Assembly: GCF_000739015.1 (NCBI RefSeq) | Contig: NZ_JPUG01000044.1 | Coordinates: 1-49,410, forward strand | DNA: 49,410 nt | Direction of reading: 5' to 3' | From: Microvirga sp. BSC39 | GTDB taxonomy: Bacteria; Pseudomonadota; Alphaproteobacteria; Rhizobiales; Beijerinckiaceae | Part shown: positions 43,044 to 49,410 of the stretch, piece by piece | Layout of the letters: every line of letters starts with the position of its first letter | How positions within the stretch are numbered: position 1 is the stretch's first letter | Program-made: the position numbers and the translations under genes | The notes under the pieces: generated by a model | What the model was told of the DNA's origin: nothing | Seen by the model: the letters and a program-made list of their open reading frames with translations, nothing else | Database searches by the model: none

Positions 43044-44564
43044 TTATTGAGCCGCGACGGCGGCCGCTTTGGTCCTGGCCAAGTAGGCATCGATCTTGGC
43101 CGGAGCGTCAACCGGCACATGCAGCCCGAGCTTGGAGCGGCGCCAGAGGATGTCCTCGGCGGTGCGTGCCCATTCGCGGCGAACCAGGTAGTCGACTTCC
43201 GCAGCCATCAGACCGGCGCCGAAATCCTCGCCGAGATCGGCCATGGATTTGGCGGAGCCCAGAAGCTCCTCGATCCGCGTGCCGTAGGCGCGGGCAAGGC
43301 GATGGGCGATCTGCTCGGGCAGGAAGGGCCAGCGCTGGCGCACGGTGGCGAAGAAGCGGTCGAAGTCCGCGTCCGGCATGTCGCCGCCAGGCATCTTGGC
43401 CTTCTCGGTCCAGGACGGCTTCATGTTGGAGAAGTAGGATTTCAGCTCCTCGAGAGCATGCTCGGAGAGCTTGCGGAACGTGGTGATCTTGCCGCCGAAG
43501 ATCGACAGCACCGGCGCCTGCCCCTGGGGTGCGTCCATGTCGAACACGTAGTCGCGGGTCACGGCCGAGGCGTTGGTGGAGCCGTCGTCGAAGAGCGGGC
43601 GTACGCCGGAATAGGTCCACACCACTTCGGCCGGCGTGACCTCGCGCTTGAAGAAGTGGTTCACCACGTTGCAGAGATACCGGACCTCGTCCGGAGTGAT
43701 CTCGACCTTCTTGTCCGGCACCGACTCCACGGGAATATCGGTGGTGCCCACGAGGGTGAACTTCTCCTGGTATGGAATGGCGAAGACGATGCGCTTGTCC
43801 GTATTCTGGAGAATGAAGGCTTCCTTGGTGTCGAAGAGCTTCGGCACCACGATGTGGCTGCCCTTCACGAGGCGCACGTTCTTGGTGGTGTTCAGCCCGA
43901 GCTTGGCGTTGAGCACATCGGCCACGAAGGGGCCGCCCGCATTGACGATCACCTTGGCGCGAACCTCTTCCGTGTCGCCGGTCTCCACGTTCTGGAGGGT
44001 GGCGACCCAGGTCTGGCCGTCGCGGCGGGCGGAGGTGAGCTTGGTGCGCACGCGGATGTCGGCGCCCTTTTCGAAGGCATCCAGCGCATTGAGCGCCACC
44101 ATGCGGCTGTCCTCGACCCAGCAGTCGGAATAGACGAAGGCGGTGTCGAAGCCGGGCTTCAAGGCTTGGCCGGCAGGGTGCCGGGTGAGCTTGATGCCTT
44201 CCGTTCCCGGCAGCTTCTTGCGCGGGGCGAGATGGTCATACATGAACAGGCCCAGGCGCACGAACCAGGCCGGGCGGATGCCCTTCTCATGCGGCAGGAT
44301 GAAGCGCAGGGGCCAGATGATATGCGGGGCGGATTCCAGCAGCCGCTCGCGTTCGAACAGGGCCTCCCGAACCAGCCGGAACTCGTAATACTCAAGGTAG
44401 CGCAGTCCGCCGTGGATCAGCTTCGTGGAGGCTGAGGAGGTGTAGCCGGCGAGATCGCCCTGCTCGCAGAGCACCACCGAAAGGCCCCGGCCCACGGCAT
44501 CGCGCGCGATGCCGGCGCCGTTGATGCCGCCGCCTACAATCAGAAGATCGGTCACTGTCGTCAC
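43044..44564 (-). CDS. glpD: FAD-dependent glycerol-3-phosphate dehydrogenase
   Basis: Oxidises glycerol 3-phosphate to dihydroxyacetone phosphate and passes electrons to the quinone pool; membrane-associated. I start it at GTG 44564, giving 506 residues and an N-terminus [20 protein letters not shown], as in the family. A GTG at 44609 would add 15 unsupported residues. The FAD-binding [28 protein letters not shown] and the C-terminal domain ([30 protein letters not shown]) are all present. Followed by glpK after 26 bases; the MFS gene upstream on the same strand may be part of the unit. Confidence 0.94.
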   Translation of the reverse strand: MTTVTDLLIVGGGINGAGIARDAVGRGLSVVLCEQGDLAGYTSSASTKLIHGGLRYLEYYEFRLVREALFERERLLESAPHIIWPLRFILPHEKGIRPAWFVRLGLFMYDHLAPRKKLPGTEGIKLTRHPAGQALKPGFDTAFVYSDCWVEDSRMVALNALDAFEKGADIRVRTKLTSARRDGQTWVATLQNVETGDTEEVRAKVIVNAGGPFVADVLNAKLGLNTTKNVRLVKGSHIVVPKLFDTKEAFILQNTDKRIVFAIPYQEKFTLVGTTDIPVESVPDKKVEITPDEVRYLCNVVNHFFKREVTPAEVVWTYSGVRPLFDDGSTNASAVTRDYVFDMDAPQGQAPVLSIFGGKITTFRKLSEHALEELKSYFSNMKPSWTEKAKMPGGDMPDADFDRFFATVRQRWPFLPEQIAHRLARAYGTRIEELLGSAKSMADLGEDFGAGLMAAEVDYLVRREWARTAEDILWRRSKLGLHVPVDAPAKIDAYLARTKAAAVAAQ

Positions 44565-44653
44565 GGAATGCGTCTTTCCTTCAATCCGGGCTATCCCGGT
44601 GTCCTGCACATGGTTTCTTTAGCCGCCTTAGGCAAGACAATTCTTGAACTTGT

Positions 44654-45856
44654 TCAAGGCTCCTTCGCAAAGGCCAAGTTTAGCACGAAAGCCACCAGGG
44701 AACACACGGCCATGCCGAGGCAGAGAACCAACACGGCATCATAGCTGCCCCACCAGGCCCAGAGGGCACCAAAGGCAAAGGGCGCAATGGCCATGGTGAC
44801 TCGGACCGGCATGGCGATCATGCCCTGGATGGCTCCGTAATCCTCACGCCCGAACAACTCGGGCGGAAGCAGGGCCCTGACGATCGTCAGCATTCCGTTG
44901 GAGGCGCCATAAAGTCCTGCGAAGACGAGGATCAGCCAGGACCCGGCCGGAATGAAGGGCAGCAGCAGGAAGCCGAGGGCGCTCAGGGCCATGGTCACCA
45001 CCCCGATTCCCTTCAGGCTCATGGCCCGCTCTCCGAAGCCGGTCAGGAACCGCGCAGCCACCTGGGCCGGCCCGATCACCGTGTATGCGGCGACAGCCGC
45101 CTCGATGGAAAATCCCCGCTCGAGGAGGATCGGGATCAGGTGGACGGGAATCCCGACCGAGATGATCCCCTGGAGAACGCTGGTGATCACGAAGAGCCAG
45201 AAGGCGGGCTTGGCGAGAACCCGGCGCGGGTTCGAGGCGGGGAGAAGGCTCGTGCGGTTTTCGCCGGCGTGCCTTGGCTTGGCCGGAGCGGCAGGAATGC
45301 CGAAGGCATGCAACGCCGCGCAGATCCCGATATTCAGTGCTGCCATCACGAGGATCGTATCGCGCCAGCCATAGCGGTCGATGAGCATGTGAAGGAGCGG
45401 GATGAACACCGTGCTGGCGAAGCCGGCCACGAGGGTGATGATGGTGATGCCCCGGCGGGCCAAAAGGCCGAGGTTCAAGGCGAGGACCGCAAAGCCCGCC
45501 TCGTAGAACAGGGCGCTCGTGGCGGCGCCCAGGCCGACCCATATCAGGACGAAGACCGGGTAGCTGTCCGTATAGGCCCAGAGGACGAGGAGGAAGGCGG
45601 CCAGCACCGAGCCCCCGGTCATCACGGCCCGCCCGTAGCCCTGGTCGATCAGCCGCCCGACCGGCACGGCGAAGAACGCGGAGGATATGAGGGCGAGCGA
45701 GAAGGCGGCGGTCAGGGCCGTCTTCGACCATCCGAGATCCCGCTCCATGGGCTCGATGAGGAGCGCGAAGGCATAGAACAGCGTCCCGTAGGAGATCAGA
45801 TGCGTGATCGAGAGAACCGAGACGATACGCCAGGGCATGGAGCCGGAGGGTGACAT
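44654..45856 (-). CDS. MFS transporter
   Basis: 400 residues with 12 predicted membrane helices. The first helix pair (VLSITHLISYGTLFYAFALL) is followed by ERDLGWSKTALTAAFSLALI, a common start of the oxalate/formate-antiporter-like MFS group. The cytoplasmic loop 2-3 carries RLIDQGYGRAVM, a form of the MFS A-motif. A basic central loop (KPRHAGENRTSLLPASNPRR) separates the halves. It ends 90 bases before glpD on the same strand, so a link with glycerol or glycerol-phosphate uptake is possible, but it is not a GlpT-type sequence and the substrate is unknown. Confidence 0.8.
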   Translation of the reverse strand: MSPSGSMPWRIVSVLSITHLISYGTLFYAFALLIEPMERDLGWSKTALTAAFSLALISSAFFAVPVGRLIDQGYGRAVMTGGSVLAAFLLVLWAYTDSYPVFVLIWVGLGAATSALFYEAGFAVLALNLGLLARRGITIITLVAGFASTVFIPLLHMLIDRYGWRDTILVMAALNIGICAALHAFGIPAAPAKPRHAGENRTSLLPASNPRRVLAKPAFWLFVITSVLQGIISVGIPVHLIPILLERGFSIEAAVAAYTVIGPAQVAARFLTGFGERAMSLKGIGVVTMALSALGFLLLPFIPAGSWLILVFAGLYGASNGMLTIVRALLPPELFGREDYGAIQGMIAMPVRVTMAIAPFAFGALWAWWGSYDAVLVLCLGMAVCSLVAFVLNLAFAKEP

Positions 45857-46125
45857 TCTTGCTTTATGTCAGGCCTTGCGGTTGACGGATAGGTTTTCAG
45901 CCCCCATATGCACAACAGGCGACGGCGACCGGCATACCGGGCCGCTTGAGCGGGACTGCGTGACGGATATTCGCATGAGCGAAGACCCCGGTTCCCTTCT
46001 TCAATCGCTCCATCATAAGACGGCCCCATCACGCGGGCTGTTTCCTAAAGAGCCCTGAAGCGCCTTTGCTTTATGAAGCCGAACCTGCTTTCCGGCTCAC
46101 CGCATCCGTTCGAAAGACACCTGCT

Positions 46126-47640
46126 TTGACACTCTTTACCGATTTCGGATTGGCCCAGCCGATCCTGAAGGCGCTTGCGACCGAGGGCTATGAGAAGCCC
46201 ACCCCGATCCAGGCCCAGACCATTCCCTATGCCATGGAAGGCCGCGACGTCTGCGGCATCGCCCAGACCGGCACCGGCAAGACGGCCGCCTTCGCGTTGC
46301 CGATCCTGCATCGCCTGTCCGAGACCCCGAAGCCGCGCCGTGCCAAGAGCCCCCGCGTGCTCGTGCTCAGCCCGACCCGTGAGCTGGCGAGCCAGATCGC
46401 CGACAGCTTCAAGGTCTATGGCCGCAACCTGCGTCTCACCACCGAGGTGGTGTTCGGCGGCGTCACCATCTCCCGCCAGGAGAAGGCGCTGGCCAATGGC
46501 GTCGACGTGCTCGTCGCCACTCCCGGCCGCCTGATCGACCTCATCGACCGCAGGGCGCTGTCCTTGCGCGAGATTGAGATCCTCGTCCTCGACGAGGCCG
46601 ATCAGATGCTCGATCTCGGCTTCATTCATGCGCTCAGGCGCATCGTGACCCTGCTGCCGAAGGAGCGCCAGAGCCTGTTCTTCTCGGCCACCATGCCGAA
46701 GACGATCTCGACCCTGGCCGAGTCCTTCCTGCGCAATCCGGCTCATGTGGCCGTCACCCCGGTGGCGACCACCGCCGAGCGCGTGGAGCAGAGCGTGATC
46801 TTCGTGCAGACCGGCCGCAAGCAGGTTCTGCTCGAGACGCTCCTACGCGACCCAAGCATCGACCGCGTCCTCGTCTTCACCCGCACCAAGCACGGGGCGG
46901 ACAAGGTGGTGCGCGGCCTCGACAAGGCCGGCATCGCGGGAGCCGCCATTCACGGCAACAAGTCCCAGCCGCAGCGAGAGCGTGCGCTTGCGGGCTTCCG
47001 TGACGGCTCGTGCCGCGTGCTGGTGGCCACCGACATCGCGGCCCGCGGCATCGACGTCGAGGGCGTGTCCCACGTCATCAACTACGACCTGCCGAACGTG
47101 CCGGAATCCTACGTCCACCGCATCGGCCGCACGGCCCGCGCGGGTGCTACGGGTTCCGCCATCTCGTTCTGCAACGACGAGGAAAAGGCATTCCTGAAGG
47201 ACATCGAGAAGCTGACCCGCCTGAAGGTGCCGGTCATGCCGCTCCCCGAGGGTCTTCCGGCCGCTTCCGCCGTGTCGGAGTCGTCCGAGCCGCGCCGCGA
47301 GCAGTCCGGGCGCAACGGTCAGCCGCGGGGCCGCGCAGCTCCTCATGCCCGCGGGCATCAGGGCCATGGCCAGCCGCGCAGCGCCGATCCGAATGCCGAC
47401 CGGGGGCCGAAGCGCCGTCGCGGTCGCGGCGGAAAGCCTGCAGGCAACGGCCAGCCGCAGGGCGGCCAGTCGACAGGGAACCAGCAGCGTCCCGCGCAGG
47501 GCCAGCGTCCGGCTCAGGGCCAACGGCCTGCGCAGGGTCAACGCCCCGCACAGGGAAAGCCTGCCGGGCAGCGTTCAGAAGGACGCCGCGGGGATGGTGC
47601 CCAGGTGGCTTGGCTCGAAAAGAGCCCCCGCCGCCGCTAA
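46126..47640 (+). CDS. DEAD-box RNA helicase, RhlE-like, with Gln/Gly-rich repeat tail
   Basis: About 504 residues. I prefer the TTG at 46126 (LTLFTDFGLAQPILKALATE), which matches the family start; an in-frame TTG at 46066 would add 20 residues. Motifs: Q motif KPTPIQAQTIPYAM, Walker A AQTGTGKTAAF, PTRELASQ, VATPGRL, DEAD in VLDEADQML, SATMP, and the C-terminal HRIGRTARAG. The last 120 residues are disordered and rich in Arg, Gly and Gln, with at least four tandem copies of the hexapeptide AQGQRP (about 47496-47560). Such tails bind RNA. RhlE-type enzymes act in ribosome assembly and RNA turnover, often at low temperature. A terminator follows at 47649. Confidence 0.92.
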   Translation: MTLFTDFGLAQPILKALATEGYEKPTPIQAQTIPYAMEGRDVCGIAQTGTGKTAAFALPILHRLSETPKPRRAKSPRVLVLSPTRELASQIADSFKVYGRNLRLTTEVVFGGVTISRQEKALANGVDVLVATPGRLIDLIDRRALSLREIEILVLDEADQMLDLGFIHALRRIVTLLPKERQSLFFSATMPKTISTLAESFLRNPAHVAVTPVATTAERVEQSVIFVQTGRKQVLLETLLRDPSIDRVLVFTRTKHGADKVVRGLDKAGIAGAAIHGNKSQPQRERALAGFRDGSCRVLVATDIAARGIDVEGVSHVINYDLPNVPESYVHRIGRTARAGATGSAISFCNDEEKAFLKDIEKLTRLKVPVMPLPEGLPAASAVSESSEPRREQSGRNGQPRGRAAPHARGHQGHGQPRSADPNADRGPKRRRGRGGKPAGNGQPQGGQSTGNQQRPAQGQRPAQGQRPAQGQRPAQGKPAGQRSEGRRGDGAQVAWLEKSPRRR

Positions 47641-47648
47641 GACAGTTT

Positions 47649-47675
47649 AAGGCGCCTTCGGGCGCCTTTTTCTTG
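47649..47675 (+). terminator. Intrinsic terminator of the helicase gene
   Basis: Stem AAGGCGCC (47649-47656) with GGCGCCTT (47661-47668), stable TTCG tetraloop, followed by TTTTCTT. It lies 8 bases after the stop. Confidence 0.92.
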
Positions 47676-47748
47676 CGCTGTAGTTCACCGCTTTGGTTCA
47701 TGGCATGAAGTCTGCAGCTCAAGACAAGCTTTGAGGAGCCCCCGCCCG

Positions 47749-48993
47749 ATGGCCAAGCGCGCCGGAAGCGCCGATCTGCCGCTCCATTCCGGCCATGTGC
47801 CGAAATGGCTGGCGGACCGCATGACGCGTCTCGGCGGCGTGGTGTCTGAGGCCATCGTGCACCATTACGGGCGCGACGAGCTGCTGCGCCGGCTGGCGCA
47901 CCCGTTCTGGTTCCAATCCTTCGGCGCCGTGATGGGCATGGACTGGCATTCCTCGGGCATCACCACCAGCGTCATCGGCGCTTTGAAGCGTGGGCTCACG
48001 CCGCTCTCGAAGGAGCTCGGCATCCATGTCTGCGGCGGGCGCGGAAAGCACTCGCGGCAGACGCCGCATGAGTTGGTCGCCATAGGCGAGCGCGTCGGCT
48101 TCGACGGCGCGACGCTTGCGAATGCCAGCCGTCTCGTGGCGAAGGTCGACAGCGCGGCGATCCAGGACGGGTTCGATCTGTATCTGCATGGCTTCATCGT
48201 CACGGACGACGGCAAATGGGCCGTGGTCCAGCAGGGGATGAACGATGCCTCCCGGCTGGCACGCCGCTATCACTGGCTGTCCGAGGATTTGAGGAGCTTC
48301 GTCGAAGAGCCGCATACGGCAATCGACGGCAAAGGGCAGGGCACCATCGTCAACCTAACGGACCGGCGGGCGGCGGCTTCGCGCAAGGCGCAGATCGATC
48401 TCTTGAGTTCGCTCGGACCTGACACCATCGCCCGCAAGTTCCTGGCGCTCGAAGAGCGTGAAACGGCGCCAGCCGCGAGCCCGCAGCCCCTGCTGCCGCA
48501 TCTGGTGATGCCCGAGCATCACGATGTTCGACCAAAGGACGTGGTGCTGCGCCGGCTCCACGGAACCCTCGCGGCAGCGGCGGATCGCGGACCGACCGAT
48601 TTTCCCGATTTGCTGATGACCCCGGGCGTCGGTCCGCGCACCGTCGAGGCGCTCGCCATGGTGGCGGAGGTCGTGCACGGCACGCCCTGCCGCTTCAGCG
48701 ATCCGGCCCGCTTCTCCTTCGCCCATGGCGGCAAGGACCGGCACCCGTATCCCGTGCCGGTGCGGGTCTATGACGAGACCATCCGCGTGCTGAAATCAGC
48801 CGTGCAGAAGGCGAAGCTCGGTCAGCAGGAGGAGCTCTTTGCGCTCAAGCGCCTGGACGATCAGGCCCGTCAGCTCGAGCGCCGTGCCAGCGGTCCTGAT
48901 GTGGAGGATCACATCAGGCAGGAACGGGCTAAATCGCATGCTTACGTCGGCCGCTCGATCTTCGGTGATGAGCCGCCGCCGGAAAAGGTTTAG
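47749..48993 (+). CDS. DUF763 domain protein
   Basis: 414 residues from ATG 47749 with GAGGAG upstream. The whole length fits DUF763: MAKRAGSADLPLHSGHVPKW, MTRLGGVVSEAIVHHYGRDE, FWFQSFGAVMGMDWHSSGIT, IHVCGGRGKHSRQTPHEL, KVDSAAIQDGFDLYLHGFIV, DDGKWAVVQQGMN, and near the C-terminus a helix-hairpin-helix (DLLMTPGVGPRTVEALAMVA). The HhH and Arg/Lys-rich helices suggest nucleic-acid binding; no catalytic activity is established to my knowledge. Its stop overlaps that of the convergent acetamidase gene by three bases (48990-48993). Confidence 0.88.
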   Translation: MAKRAGSADLPLHSGHVPKWLADRMTRLGGVVSEAIVHHYGRDELLRRLAHPFWFQSFGAVMGMDWHSSGITTSVIGALKRGLTPLSKELGIHVCGGRGKHSRQTPHELVAIGERVGFDGATLANASRLVAKVDSAAIQDGFDLYLHGFIVTDDGKWAVVQQGMNDASRLARRYHWLSEDLRSFVEEPHTAIDGKGQGTIVNLTDRRAAASRKAQIDLLSSLGPDTIARKFLALEERETAPAASPQPLLPHLVMPEHHDVRPKDVVLRRLHGTLAAAADRGPTDFPDLLMTPGVGPRTVEALAMVAEVVHGTPCRFSDPARFSFAHGGKDRHPYPVPVRVYDETIRVLKSAVQKAKLGQQEELFALKRLDDQARQLERRASGPDVEDHIRQERAKSHAYVGRSIFGDEPPPEKV

Positions 48994-49410
48994 CGCTGCG
49001 CCTTCTGCAGCAGGCTCTTGTCGAGCATCACGTGGACGCCCTTGTTGCCGTTGACCACCTGGGTGATGCGCAGGTCGGCCGCGAGGCTGCACAGGGCGTA
49101 AGCCTCCGCCTTGGTGATGCCGGTGCGGGCAACGATCAGGTCGATCATGCTGCGCAGAGCGATGACCACGCAATCGTCGAGATCAGGATCGAACGCCATT
49201 GTCATGACGTGCGTCGGCGTCTCGGCCATGGGCCAGGTGAGATGCATGTCCTCACGCAGATGCAGCTCAAAGGTGCCGATGAGGCCGGTCTCGATGGCCG
49301 TGACGCAGACCTCGCCGTCGCCCTGGACGCCATGGCCGTCGCCGACCGAGAACAGGGCGCCGTCCACATGAATGGGCAGATAGAGAGTCGTGCCCGCCAC
49401 CAGTTCCTTG
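48990..49410 (-). CDS. Acetamidase/formamidase family protein, C-terminal part, cut by window edge
   Basis: The C-terminal 140 residues of the family: KELVAGTTLYLPIHVDGALF, then SVGDGHGVQGDGEVCVTAIE, THVMTMAFDPDLDDCVVIAL and ITKAEAYALCSLAADLRITQ. GDGHGVQGDGEV and VVNGNKGVHVML are typical. The enzymes hydrolyse formamide or acetamide to the acid and ammonia. The N-terminal half, including the start, lies beyond 49410. It converges on the DUF763 gene with overlapping stops. Confidence 0.9.
   Translation of the reverse strand, partial: KELVAGTTLYLPIHVDGALFSVGDGHGVQGDGEVCVTAIETGLIGTFELHLREDMHLTWPMAETPTHVMTMAFDPDLDDCVVIALRSMIDLIVARTGITKAEAYALCSLAADLRITQVVNGNKGVHVMLDKSLLQKAQR

Overview
The window is chromosomal-type DNA of an alphaproteobacterium, most likely of the order Hyphomicrobiales (Rhizobiales; a Microvirga/Methylobacterium-like genome is my guess). 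The basis is the PhyR-NepR-EcfG general stress response locus with its GGAAC-N16/17-CGTT promoters, high GC content, and the types of housekeeping genes on the right. The genus is inference.

Left edge (1-5010): a pile of insertion sequences. An IS5-family copy fills the edge. An IS481-family transposase gene is split by a 2.06-kb DDE element that left a 5-bp target duplication and whose own transposase carries an in-frame stop. An IS630-family C-terminal remnant follows. Positions 5062-24690 are a surface-polysaccharide island. It holds a GtrII-like membrane protein, a rhamnosyltransferase-like GT2, a WbpA-type UDP-amino-sugar dehydrogenase, a Wzm/Wzt ABC exporter, rmlB-rmlC-rmlA (no rmlD in the window), and several large multi-domain glycosyltransferases, three of them with more than one catalytic or unknown domain. 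A tightly overlapping three-gene operon (24690 to 20899, minus) couples a double GT2 to two proteins I cannot name. From 24700 to 30600 come IS630 and IS481 remnants, a PP-loop (FSGGADS) protein, an RTX calcium-binding protein, and two tandem paralogous small genes, the first interrupted by a TAG codon.

From 30856 onward the content looks like resident chromosome: a TrxB-like oxidoreductase convergent with an esterase, an NCS2 nucleobase permease, then the general stress response hub (34700-40520): nepR-ecfG, divergent phyR, DUF1328, a PRC-barrel protein, a KGG stress protein and small exported or membrane proteins. On the right are a HIT hydrolase, glpK-glpD with an MFS transporter, an RhlE-like DEAD-box helicase, a DUF763 protein and the end of an acetamidase/formamidase gene.

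The most interesting signal is in the stress hub. Nine exact GGAAC-N16/17-CGTT promoters lie within about 4.4 kb. Seven precede protein genes. The other two point into short gene-free stretches that end 65-85 nt later at strong intrinsic terminators. Both predicted RNAs have the same plan: a 5' hairpin with a C-rich (anti-Shine-Dalgarno-like) loop, a GGCACCTT linker and a terminator hairpin. They look like a pair of EcfG-controlled small RNAs, analogous to Caulobacter GsrN.
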